From positions 1 through 10,537 of the forward strand of contig JABXJT010000125.1 of assembly GCA_013375455.1 (NCBI GenBank): a stretch of 10,537 bases of DNA, given 5' to 3'. The notes beneath the pieces were generated by a model. The model searched no databases, was not told where the DNA came from, and was given only the letters and a program-made list of their open reading frames with translations. Source of the DNA: Candidatus Helarchaeota archaeon (GTDB lineage Archaea; Asgardarchaeota; Lokiarchaeia; Helarchaeales; HEL-GB-A). Each line of letters begins with the position of its first letter. The first letter of the stretch is position 1. Positions 1 to 5,703 of the stretch are shown piece by piece. The position numbers were made by a program, and so were the translations under genes.

Positions 1-125
1 TCATTCTGGGGGGTTATTGGATATCCTGCAAAAAATTTGCACCCTGCAGCGAGAGCGCCTTCCACCATTGCACTATTCCCCATCATGAGATGTTTTCCCG
101 TTAAAACGGCTTTATCATCAAGCAC
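1..125 (-). CDS. korA: 2-oxoglutarate:ferredoxin oxidoreductase, alpha subunit (KorA), N-terminus only
   Basis: Read leftward from a GTG at 123-125, the frame gives about 41 residues before the window ends. They include GNSAMVEGALAAGCKFFAGY followed by PITPQN. The GN-A-EGA-AAGC-F-AGYPITP pattern is the start of the pyrimidine-domain subunit of 2-oxoacid:ferredoxin oxidoreductases of the KorA type. In the family this subunit works with KorB (thiamine diphosphate) to turn 2-oxoglutarate, CoA and oxidised ferredoxin into succinyl-CoA, CO2 and reduced ferredoxin. The GTG lies inside the end of korD (stop at 118-120), an 8-base overlap that fits translational coupling. An in-frame ATG at 84-86 is an alternative start and sits closer to the conserved GN motif. 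Substrate (2-oxoglutarate or another 2-oxoacid) cannot be fixed from so short a piece. Confidence 0.82.
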   Translation of the reverse strand, partial: MLDDKAVLTGKHLMMGNSAMVEGALAAGCKFFAGYPITPQN

Positions 126-396
126 TTTGCTCAACTCCTTCTTTTCCTTCCAATTCACTTTCCTCAACTACATATATTGAGAAATCAGGACATGTAATTT
201 CGCATAAACCGCAAAACTTACATTCTTTCCCTTCAACTAATTGTGGGGGATACTGTACCCGACTATTCAATTCAGATGAGGGCTCCAAACACTCGGTTGG
301 ACAAACTTCAATACATAAATTGCATCCTTTACACCGTTCTCGTTGCAAGAACAACACTTTACCTTTTGCTTTATAAAGTAGAGGAATAAAAACCAC
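118..396 (-). CDS. korD: 2-oxoglutarate:ferredoxin oxidoreductase, delta (ferredoxin-like) subunit KorD
   Basis: A 92-residue ferredoxin-like protein with two [4Fe-4S] motifs. The first has Cys 22, 25, 28 and 32 (RCKGCNLCIEVCP) and the second Cys 59, 62, 65 and 69 (CKFCGLCEITCP). The spacing between the motifs and the short acidic tail match the delta subunit of archaeal 2-oxoacid:ferredoxin oxidoreductases, which passes electrons from the KorAB core to soluble ferredoxin. The gene overlaps korA, giving the usual korD-korA order. The longest start is a GTG at 394-396, only two bases after a GGAG. That spacing is too tight, so either the transcript is nearly leaderless (see the TATA element at 422-430) or a downstream codon such as the GTG for Val14 is used. 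The real N-terminus is therefore uncertain, but the cluster-binding part is not affected. Confidence 0.88.
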   Translation of the reverse strand: MVFIPLLYKAKGKVLFLQRERCKGCNLCIEVCPTECLEPSSELNSRVQYPPQLVEGKECKFCGLCEITCPDFSIYVVEESELEGKEGVEQSA

Positions 397-421
397 ATCT
401 CCTTTACAGGTTCATAAATTT

Positions 422-430
422 CATATAAGG
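422..430 (-). promoter_or_regulatory. Possible archaeal TATA element for korDA
   Basis: On the minus strand this stretch reads CCTTATATG and is preceded by AATAAAA, which resembles an archaeal BRE/TATA pair. Its centre is about 30 bases upstream of the korD GTG, so transcription would begin near 400 with almost no leader. No comparably clear element was found for the divergent dehydrogenase gene. AATATTAAAAG at about 461-471 is a weak candidate. Confidence 0.35.
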
Positions 431-522
431 TTTTATTAATTCTAAAATATAGATCTCATTAATATTAAAAGTACTAGATTGAGTAAGATAAAGAAATGGG
501 AATTTAAAAGGGAAGTTTTTAA

Positions 523-1659
523 ATGACGAAGAAGATTTGTGCAATTGGAGGTGAAGGAATAGGCATTGAAGTCGTTGCCGCTGCGGTTGAAGTATTAAAA
601 GCAATGGATCTCGATGTTGAAATTGTAGAATGTGATGTGGGTGAACCTGCTGTAAAGAAATTTGATACTCCTTTCCCAAAAGTCACAAAAGATGCGATTG
701 ATGATGCAGATGCAATTCTGTTTGGAGCTACTGAAGAAAAAGGCATCCTTGCGGTGGCATATTTACGCTTTGGATTACAAACTTATGCAAATGTTCGCCC
801 CTTCAAATACTATCCTGGAATTCCAAGTCCTTTAAATAATCCAGAAAAAATTGATTTTGTATTCGTTCGAGAAAATCTAGAAGGCTTGTATGCAGCCCCT
901 CGAATTGGAGAAGGTTCCATTCGAAAGTTAGCGAAAAAAGGCTTTATCAGTCAAGAAGCCTTGGAACGAGATTGGCACGGCGGAAAAGGAGTCTTTGCCG
1001 TTCGAATTGCTACAAATTTTGAATGTGAGCGAATTGCGCGATTTGCGTGTGAATTAACGGTGAAACGAAAAAACGAGGGGCATCCTGGAAAATTGACAAT
1101 CGTGCACAAGGAGAATGTACTAAGAAGAACAGATGGGCTATTTGTAAAATCAGCCTACAATGTTGCAGAAGAATACATCCATAAACATGGTATTATTGTT
1201 GATGACTATTACGTAGATGATCAAGCCCGTCGCATTCTGCGTTACCCAGGCGATCATGATGTCATGGTTCTACCTAATGAATTCGGTGATATCTTGAGTG
1301 ATATGAGTGCAGAACTCGTGGGCGGTCTAGGAGTTGCGCCCAGCGCCTGCATCGGGGAAGAAAAAGCTTATTTTGAACCATGTCATGGCTCGGCGCCAAA
1401 GTATTATGGATTAAATGTAGCTAATCCCATTGCTGCTATTCTCTCCTCTCAAATGATGCTAGATTACCTAGGCTTCACGAAGGAAGCAGCGAAGTTAGAA
1501 GCAGCCGTGGCGAAGTTAATCGCATTAACTGCGGATCCCATTAAGAATTGGCGAGATATCCCACGCGATTTTGTCCCTGCGGATTACCGCGACCAGCAAA
1601 AATTCGCTAAAACAACTGAAATTGCCCAAAATATCATTAAATTCTACAAAGAATTATGA
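523..1659 (+). CDS. Isocitrate/isopropylmalate dehydrogenase family protein, probably NADP-preferring isocitrate dehydrogenase-like
   Basis: A 378-residue beta-decarboxylating dehydrogenase. Family landmarks: GGEGIGIEV (9-17, the GDGIG nucleotide loop with Glu in place of Asp), LR and RP arginines (82, 92), VRENLEGLY (115-123, substrate Arg and Tyr), HKENVLRRTDGLF (195-207, catalytic Lys196), VDD (231-233), EFGDILSD (253-260, metal Asp residues) and HGSAPKYYG (288-296). The enzyme oxidises and decarboxylates a 2-hydroxyacid such as isocitrate, 3-isopropylmalate or homoisocitrate. The segment KYYPGIPSP (95-103) and the Lys-Tyr after HGSAP resemble NADP-linked isocitrate dehydrogenase. In contrast, residues 74-83 lack the Ser and Asn of the E. 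coli isocitrate site, and Ala300 is isopropylmalate-dehydrogenase-like. Divergence from korDA suggests 2-oxoglutarate formation, whereas the nearby LeuD/LeuC genes point to leucine or homoisocitrate chemistry. The ATG follows an AAGGGAAG stretch. Confidence 0.85.
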   Translation: MTKKICAIGGEGIGIEVVAAAVEVLKAMDLDVEIVECDVGEPAVKKFDTPFPKVTKDAIDDADAILFGATEEKGILAVAYLRFGLQTYANVRPFKYYPGIPSPLNNPEKIDFVFVRENLEGLYAAPRIGEGSIRKLAKKGFISQEALERDWHGGKGVFAVRIATNFECERIARFACELTVKRKNEGHPGKLTIVHKENVLRRTDGLFVKSAYNVAEEYIHKHGIIVDDYYVDDQARRILRYPGDHDVMVLPNEFGDILSDMSAELVGGLGVAPSACIGEEKAYFEPCHGSAPKYYGLNVANPIAAILSSQMMLDYLGFTKEAAKLEAAVAKLIALTADPIKNWRDIPRDFVPADYRDQQKFAKTTEIAQNIIKFYKEL

Positions 1660-1670
1660 GGTGAAGCGAC

Positions 1671-2066
1671 ATTCAAATTTCCTTCACGGAAGATGCAAAG
1701 ACATACATCAGAGAACAGCTTTCTAATTCTGAAGTCAATGCTTCTAAAATGAAAATTTGGATGTATTTGGTCAAATTTCTCAGTTGTGGGACAAGTTGCG
1801 TTGAAATTGAAACCGATTTAACTGTTAGACCTCGGGTGGGAGATCTTACGACATTTCAAGAAATTAGAGATTTCGAAGGAACTTCTATAGTCATTGAACC
1901 ATTAGCTTTAAAAACATTGGAAGAATACAACATCGAAAAATTAACATTTGATGTTGGTGTATATTGGTGGTCAAAACCGCTTTGTCTTTTGGAAAACCCC
2001 AGGAAATATGCGCCAAGAATTGAAGGATATTGTTCGGAAATTGGTAATGATCAATCAAAAGAATGA
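1671..2066 (+). CDS. HesB/IscA-like protein with a probable ATT start codon
   Basis: From ATT at 1671 the frame gives 131 residues beginning IQISFTEDAKTYIREQL, a typical first strand and helix of HesB/IscA-like iron-sulfur assembly proteins. A hydrophobic strand then leads into Cys-Gly-Thr-Ser-Cys (39-43). Further cysteines are at 105 and 121. The cysteine layout is not the classic IscA C-GC set and recalls the archaeal HesB-related small protein group, so a cluster- or metal-binding role is inferred only. The frame has a stop at 1662-1664 and no ATG, GTG or TTG before the ATG at 1749, which would remove the conserved N-terminus. GAGGTGA (1658-1664) stands six bases before the ATT, an ideal distance, and overlaps the stop of the dehydrogenase gene, so the two genes are probably co-transcribed and coupled. 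If only standard starts were allowed, the product would be 105 residues from 1749. Confidence 0.62.
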   Translation: MQISFTEDAKTYIREQLSNSEVNASKMKIWMYLVKFLSCGTSCVEIETDLTVRPRVGDLTTFQEIRDFEGTSIVIEPLALKTLEEYNIEKLTFDVGVYWWSKPLCLLENPRKYAPRIEGYCSEIGNDQSKE

Positions 2067-2088
2067 TATTTTTCCTTTTATATTCAAA

Positions 2089-2628
2089 CTACAATTTCCC
2101 AGCCGCTTTAAGTGCTTTCTTTTTTTCCTTGACTTCGGCGTACAATAATTTGAGCTCTCCACCAGCCTTCAATATGTCAAGTAATAATGGAGGAAATTTT
2201 TCGGCATGAAAAGCTTTATTTTGAGTGATATTCTCGATTTCAGCAGTTAGTAAGTTAATTTTAGCGACATCGCCGGTTGAAAAGTTATCTTTAATACCTT
2301 TGATTTCAAAAATGGGAAGGCCAATGGAAATTGAATTCCGATAGAAAATTCGTGCAAAGGATCCAGCAATAATTGCCGCGATACCCTTCATTTGTAATAT
2401 TTCAGGAGCGGTTTCTCGACTACTCCCACAACCAAAATTCTCTCCCGCAACAATTATATCCCCTTTCTGAACTTTTTTTGGGAACTCGCTATTTAATGGA
2501 GCGAGAATATGATTTAACATCGCATTTAAATCATTGAGATATTTTCCAGATGTAATTACATCAGTATCCACGTTATCTGGAAACACCCAAACTTTTCCTT
2601 CAATTGTATCTTGCCATTTTGAACTCAT
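2089..2628 (-). CDS. leuD: 3-isopropylmalate dehydratase / homoaconitase-type small subunit
   Basis: A 179-residue swivel-domain subunit of the aconitase family, close to the usual archaeal LeuD length. Motifs: [18 protein letters not shown] (14-31), [14 protein letters not shown] (62-75) and [20 protein letters not shown] (86-105), all hallmark LeuD blocks. With the large subunit it isomerises 2-isopropylmalate to 3-isopropylmalate, or homologous substrates such as homocitrate. The loop after Lys-Tyr-Leu reads YLND. It matches neither of the two archaeal loop types I recall (YLRT for homoaconitase, YLVY for isopropylmalate isomerase), so substrate is left open. The ATG follows GGGAGGT located at the end of the large-subunit gene, only 4 bases separate the two reading frames, and coupling is expected. 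The C-terminal tail is lysine-rich. Its partner in this window is broken, so it needs a LeuC from elsewhere. Confidence 0.9.
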   Translation of the reverse strand: MSSKWQDTIEGKVWVFPDNVDTDVITSGKYLNDLNAMLNHILAPLNSEFPKKVQKGDIIVAGENFGCGSSRETAPEILQMKGIAAIIAGSFARIFYRNSISIGLPIFEIKGIKDNFSTGDVAKINLLTAEIENITQNKAFHAEKFPPLLLDILKAGGELKLLYAEVKEKKKALKAAGKL

Positions 2629-2632
2629 TTCA

Positions 2633-3046
2633 TTATACCTCCCGAGGATCCGTTATGAATCCAGTTAGTGCAGAAGCCGCAACCGTTGCAGGGGATGCAA
2701 GGTAAATTTTAGAGGTCTCAGCACCCATTCGACCTTGAAAGTTACGGTTAGAGCTGGAGATACATACTTCCCCTGGAGCGAGCATCCCCATATGTGCCCC
2801 GAAACAAGGACCACAATTAGGATTGCAGATTATTCCACCACTTTCAATTAAAATATCTGCCAGACCATTATGTGCAAGTTCCAACCAGACCTTTTGGCTG
2901 GCGGGAATAAGAATTAGACGCACACCACGATGCACTCGTTTTCCCTTTAGAATCTCAGTTGCAATTTGGAAATCTTCAACGCGCCCATTAGTGCAAGACC
3001 CTATAAATGCTTGATCCACTTTCACATCTTTCAATTCACTGACCAG
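2633..3046 (-). pseudogene. leuC: 3-isopropylmalate dehydratase large subunit, C-terminal third only (5'-truncated leuC)
   Basis: The reading frame encodes about 137 residues, from Leu-Val-Ser-Glu-Leu through VDQAFIGSCTNGR, then CNPNCGPCFGAHMG, SSSNRNFQGRMG and [17 protein letters not shown]. These are the last blocks of LeuC/aconitase large subunits and hold all three iron-sulfur cysteines (IGSC, CGPC). LeuC proteins are normally about 400-420 residues, so roughly the first 280 are missing. Upstream, family-like sequence (VSELKDVKVDQ) continues to 3046, where a TGA at 3047-3049 ends the frame. Eight bases further on an unrelated gene starts on the opposite strand. The break therefore looks like a rearrangement or assembly joint rather than a point mutation. 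A TTG at 3032-3034 could serve as a start, but a protein without the N-terminal domains is unlikely to be an active dehydratase. Confidence 0.85.
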
Positions 3047-3056
3047 TCAACGGACG

Positions 3057-3254
3057 ATGAGTGGTGAAATACGTGTCAGAGGGTTCCTGAGTGAGGGGCT
3101 CGGGCAACACAAAGTCGCCATAGGTCAATTTAATTCAAAACAGGATGCAATCGATTTTATTGAAAAAAATAATGAGATTGAGCTCGAAACGACGGAATTT
3201 GATCCAACCCTTCTCCCCGATGCAATGTGGGTAGGCTTAGTGCGGAAAAAATAA
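3057..3254 (+). CDS. Small hypothetical protein beside the leuC breakpoint
   Basis: A 65-residue protein that I do not recognise. It opens with a likely beta strand (GEIRVRGFLSEG), then a second strand (KVAIGQF), a helix (SKQDAIDFIEKNN) and a C-terminal stretch with FDPTLLPDAMWVGLVRKK. Composition and strand-helix alternation look like a real folded protein. The ATG has no Shine-Dalgarno sequence, and the bases just upstream are the antisense of the truncated leuC gene. So either it is leaderless with a promoter inside leuC, or its original 5' part was lost at the same joint. A dense charged helix and the absence of cysteines or a signal peptide suggest a cytosolic protein. No function is proposed. 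Confidence 0.55.
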   Translation: MSGEIRVRGFLSEGLGQHKVAIGQFNSKQDAIDFIEKNNEIELETTEFDPTLLPDAMWVGLVRKK

Positions 3255-3301
3255 TACTTCTCCTTATATACTTTCATTATATCGTATTTGACTTGGAGGT
3301 A

Positions 3302-3625
3302 TCACAACCCATTTCTTGCTAAAATATCTGTCATTGCATTCCCCTTTTCTTCCCGTTGATATGCCTCTGCTAGTTTATTAACAAAATATTGAAGAGTATC
3401 GTAAATTTCTTCACAATATTTCCAGATCTGGAAAGGTTTTTGTTGATTGTAAAATTTGGATCGCTTTAACTGTTTATCAAGCTGTCTCATATCACTATCA
3501 GTTATAATGTCTTGCAGGGGTTGTTTGGCGTTATTCCACAAAGATAGAAACTTTTTAAGAAGTTTAAGCCTTGTATTTTCATTTAATTTTTTTAACATGC
3601 GTTCTAACTCCATGTCGGCTTCCAT
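3302..3625 (-). CDS. Hypothetical helical protein, 107 residues
   Basis: Not recognised. The product is strongly charged and almost entirely helical in pattern: leucines and lysines recur in KLNENTRLKLLKKFLSLW (13-30), then MRQLDKQLKRSKF (46-58), and aromatic residues line a helix in QIWKYCEEIYDTLQYFVNKL (66-85). One cysteine, no membrane segment, no signal peptide. The ATG at 3623-3625 is preceded only by a weak purine stretch. A perfect GGAGGCTGATC at about 3651-3661 lies further upstream and instead precedes a tiny frame ending at 3637. The gene sits alone between a convergent small gene and a decayed region, so context gives no clue to function. Confidence 0.55.
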   Translation of the reverse strand: MEADMELERMLKKLNENTRLKLLKKFLSLWNNAKQPLQDIITDSDMRQLDKQLKRSKFYNQQKPFQIWKYCEEIYDTLQYFVNKLAEAYQREEKGNAMTDILARNGL

Positions 3626-3636
3626 TTTACCACGTT

Positions 3637-3729
3637 CTAAACTACCATTGGATCAGCCTCCACGTGAAATGTTAAATTCGCGTATTTCAAGGGGTTAATG
3701 AGGCTATCCGTGTTTACACTACTTTTCAT
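3637..3729 (-). CDS. Possible 30-residue ORF (low confidence)
   Basis: An ATG at 3727-3729 opens a 30-residue frame (starts MKSSVNTDSLINPLKY) ending at 3637-3639, eleven bases before the 107-residue gene. Its ATG overlaps the stop of the dehydrogenase-like relic frame as ATGA, and a GGAGG sits near its end. This could be a leader peptide, a remnant or chance. Confidence 0.15.
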   Translation of the reverse strand: MKSSVNTDSLINPLKYANLTFHVEADPMVV

Positions 3730-3908
3730 ATAAAATTATCCTGTCGTTGTATAAAAATGCTACGTATTTCAGCTAATACTTCATTCGGTCCCAGGCGAGG
3801 TACATCTATCTCTCTCAAAGAACATCTATCTCTCTTATTATTTATCAATTCAATATTTACATTTGTATTTATGTAAAGGTTTATTTTTTTGTGGCTGAAA
3901 TGCAGCAT
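3726..3908 (-). pseudogene. Relic of a zinc-type alcohol dehydrogenase / MDR N-terminus
   Basis: Within an open frame of 60 codons, residues 31-50 (positions 3759-3818) read LREIDVPRLGPNEVLAEIRS. This resembles the start of medium-chain dehydrogenases/reductases, where a strand ending in E-(V/I)-x-x-P-x-x-G-P-x-E-V-L-V-x-(V/I) precedes the GICGTD zinc site. Nothing else of the family is visible: upstream is a lysine/asparagine-rich stretch, downstream the frame ends nine residues later without the ICG motif. A 14-base direct repeat (3802-3815 and 3822-3835) borders the matching part. The most likely reading is a decayed or truncated gene piece. Chance similarity over 20 residues cannot be excluded. 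Confidence 0.4.
3802..3835. repeat. 14-bp direct repeat with 20-bp period
   Basis: ACATCTATCTCTCT occurs at 3802-3815 and again exactly at 3822-3835. On the minus strand this gives AGAGAGATAGATGT twice. The same AGAGAGATA core recurs in the repeat-rich spacer near 8970-9120. Confidence 0.75.
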
Positions 3909-3989
3909 CGAGTATTTTTCGATAGCTTTTTAAGGATATTTTAGAAAGAATTTTCACAAAGGAATAGGGAGTTGTAGAAGTGACAGGTG

Positions 3990-4103
3990 CTGCCCTCACT
4001 GTTTTTAACCCCAACCCCCCCCTCCTCCCTACATTTCCTTTTTAATGGGGGCAGTACCCACTAAATTAAGGAACCTAGAGATGAGCGAATGAAAACAGTG
4101 GGA
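3990..4103. repeat. Inverted repeat enclosing a C-tract / G-quadruplex-like tract
   Basis: CACTGTTTT at 3997-4005 pairs exactly with AAAACAGTG at 4092-4100. Between them lies a C-rich run (about 4009-4030, including eight C in a row at 4015-4022). On the minus strand this reads GGGAGGAGGGGGGGGTTGGGG, which fits a four-tract G-quadruplex pattern. TGGGGGCA (about 4046-4053) adds another G-run, and CTGCCC/GGGGGCAG can also pair. The block lies immediately 3' of the Nmad3-like gene on its coding strand, so a structured 3' end or transcription stop is possible. From 3909 to 3989 I see nothing else. Confidence 0.5.
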
Positions 4104-4116
4104 ATGGGTAGAGTGC

Positions 4117-5016
4117 TCATTCATAAATATTTCGCTTGTAAAGGTTAGGGGGACCTTGATAGGTTAACACCCGGAGCCAATTTTGAGCTTGGGCTTCACT
4201 CCCGAACTTTCTAACCCCTCTTGGTATTCTCCGTGTCGGATAATCCCAAGGAATGAAATCGGCTAATTCAGGATATACTTGAAATTCCTGATCCGTGAAG
4301 GGGATGGCGGTGTGTAAGAGATGGCTTTCTTGGGGGGCTCCCACGGCAATGACCGGCTCGGGATCAATGAAGACGACGTGACCATTCTTCGCGATGCGGT
4401 CTGGGACGTTAGCGTAATCAAGTGGCGTGCCACCACAGCTTACCTTATAATTGTAAATTGCTTCAATGATGAAATAACCAATGATGTACTTCTTTATTGG
4501 ACCCTCGCGTCTGACAGGTTTTAATGACGCGTAGAAAATCAGCACATCTCCCTTTTTTAATTCGGAAATGGTCTTCGCCTTGTTGTATGATCCCTCCCCA
4601 TAGGTGTAGCTCTCGAATTCGGGATCGAAATGGGGAATCCAATCAGATAGCTTCGCCGAATACTTTGTTCCTGTCCATTCCTGAGTAAATAAATCCACCA
4701 TGTATGCGGACCATAAAGTTTCTTTTAGGAAATCTGCCAAAACTTTCCCTGTTCTTTTACCATTCGATTTAATAGCCGGGATTTCCCGGTAAGAGAGAGT
4801 AATTTTTGGGTTTAGATAATTCTTCAGTAATGTGCGCTGAGGTTCACTCAAATTAGGTGAACCCAATAAATCTGTGAAGTATTCCCTCGTAAAATCTGGG
4901 ATGGGTATGTATATGAAGGATTTATCTTCAAAAATTGGGCCGTATTGACCACCAGTGCTAGATTCTATGCCGATAGAGTAAAGCACCGCCTTTCTTTCGG
5001 AATGCATTATTATCAC
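4117..5016 (-). CDS. Nmad3-like protein (putative nucleotide-modification-associated family)
   Basis: A 299-residue soluble protein. Blocks that resemble the Nmad3 (nucleotide modification associated domain 3) family: an N-terminal strand followed by Gly-rich SIGIESSTGGQYGPIF (14-29), YIPIPD (36-41), WIPHFDPEF (126-134) with the His-x-Asp-Pro motif, then KKGDVLIFYASLK (154-166) and IIGYFIIE (178-185), the core barrel-like strands. A C-terminal part contains IPWDYPTRRIPRGVRKF (255-271). The family was proposed from gene neighbourhoods of DNA-modification systems; no biochemical activity is assumed here. No such partner genes are adjacent. The start could be GTG at 5014-5016 or the ATG at 5005-5007 with no clear Shine-Dalgarno; AT-rich TATAAT lies just upstream. 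The assignment rests on remembered family motifs and is moderate. The protein itself is certainly real given its length and composition. Confidence 0.6.
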   Translation of the reverse strand: MIIMHSERKAVLYSIGIESSTGGQYGPIFEDKSFIYIPIPDFTREYFTDLLGSPNLSEPQRTLLKNYLNPKITLSYREIPAIKSNGKRTGKVLADFLKETLWSAYMVDLFTQEWTGTKYSAKLSDWIPHFDPEFESYTYGEGSYNKAKTISELKKGDVLIFYASLKPVRREGPIKKYIIGYFIIEAIYNYKVSCGGTPLDYANVPDRIAKNGHVVFIDPEPVIAVGAPQESHLLHTAIPFTDQEFQVYPELADFIPWDYPTRRIPRGVRKFGSEAQAQNWLRVLTYQGPPNLYKRNIYE

Positions 5017-5052
5017 ATTATATGCTCTAAAATTGATAACTTTATCTAATGG

Positions 5053-5337
5053 TCATCTTTTCTCAAATCCCTTATGGCAGTTTTCGTTGAGGTTTGCCAA
5101 GTCCTCCAAGTCGAGCTCCGCGAGTTCGGCGAGCAACTCCGCGGCTGCCTCCACGTCCTCGCCTGTTAGTGCCATCACGTCTGACAGGACCTGCCGACGC
5201 TGCTCCTCCGGTAGGGGGAGTGCATCGACGAGCACCACGAGGCGCGGGTCGACCACGATGAGGGGGTCGGGGTATTCCTTGGCCAGCCTCTTCCTCAAAC
5301 GGGTCCTTTTCTTGCGGCCCAACTGCACGACCTCCAC
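5053..5337 (-). CDS. GC-rich small charged hypothetical protein, leaderless, probably acquired
   Basis: A 94-residue protein not recognised by family. The N-terminus is basic (LGRKKRTRLRKRLAKEYPDP), followed by a strand (LIVVDPRLVVLVDALP) and a strongly acidic leucine/alanine-rich helix (EDVEAAAELLAELAELDLED), then a short tail with one Cys. No membrane segment. In 5101-5280, 119 of 180 bases are G or C (66%), against about a third in the adjoining 4981-5040. Codon third positions are mostly G or C, unlike every other gene here. A TATAAG element 25 bases before the GTG (5335-5337) suggests leaderless transcription. Short direct repeats (5076-5086, 5375-5385) flank it. Recent transfer from a GC-rich genome is inferred. 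An overlapping frame ending at 5072 is also open, but its arginine/proline-rich product looks like a composition artefact. Confidence 0.6.
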   Translation of the reverse strand: MEVVQLGRKKRTRLRKRLAKEYPDPLIVVDPRLVVLVDALPLPEEQRRQVLSDVMALTGEDVEAAAELLAELAELDLEDLANLNENCHKGFEKR

Positions 5338-5385
5338 CGATCCTTAGGGGGCGGGAGCTTATAAGTGTCCCTGGGGCAGTTTTCG
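5076..5385 (+). repeat. 11-bp direct repeat bracketing the GC-rich gene
   Basis: GGCAGTTTTCG occurs at 5076-5086 and 5375-5385, followed by TTGA and GTGGA respectively. One copy is in the 3' end of the GC-rich gene and the other upstream of its promoter, nearly 300 bases apart. It might mark the ends of an inserted block or be chance. Confidence 0.35.
5358..5365 (-). promoter_or_regulatory. TATA box of the GC-rich gene
   Basis: CTTATAAG stands out in otherwise GC-rich sequence. Its centre lies about 25 bases before the GTG at 5337, the distance expected between an archaeal TATA box and the first transcribed base, so the message would be leaderless. Confidence 0.5.
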
Positions 5386-5459
5386 GTGGACGGTAAAACC
5401 CGATCAGGACCATCATGATTGGAAGGGGTTGCCCATAAGAATGCAGGAAATATATTAAT

Positions 5460-5550
5460 TTTTCCCTATGGAATAATTCTAGACTTTTTCATGCAATATC
5501 TCCATAGGGAAAATAGTCGAAAATAGTCGACCTCCTATTTTCTCCATAGG
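5460..5550. repeat. Cluster of inverted and tandem repeats (CCATAGG family)
   Basis: TTTTCCCTATGGA (5460-5472) pairs perfectly with TCCATAGGGAAAA (5501-5513), a 13-bp stem around 28 bases. Next, AAAATAGTCG is repeated in tandem (5510-5529). GAAAATAG (5519-5526) pairs with CTATTTTC (5535-5542) around eight bases. A third TCCATAGG lies at 5543-5550. The block is upstream of the rightward small genes, so it could be an operator array, a replication or recombination site, or the end of a small mobile element. The rest of 5417-5655 shows no gene. Confidence 0.7.
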
Positions 5551-5703
5551 TAAGAGTATTTATGTAAGTATAACGTGAAAAAAAATGTAATGAAAATTAC
5601 TTGAACCGATCGACATGTTGGATAACGAATCGACAGACCATTTAAAAGCAATGAATTGCTCACCCCTGTCTACTCCCCCCTAAAAAAATCGGAAGTGTTG
5701 TAT

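Noticed and set aside
519..746. Minus-strand open frame opposite the dehydrogenase start
   Set aside because: Antisense shadow of a well-supported family gene; serine/alanine-rich translation without motifs.
5033..5347. Plus-strand 104-codon frame in the GC-rich island
   Set aside because: Almost entirely serine, threonine, arginine and alanine; antisense shadow of the GC-rich gene.
5072..5416. 114-codon minus-strand frame in the GC-rich island
   Set aside because: Arginine/proline/glycine-rich translation typical of an off-frame read of GC-rich coding DNA. The other frame has a TATA box at the right distance and a more balanced composition.
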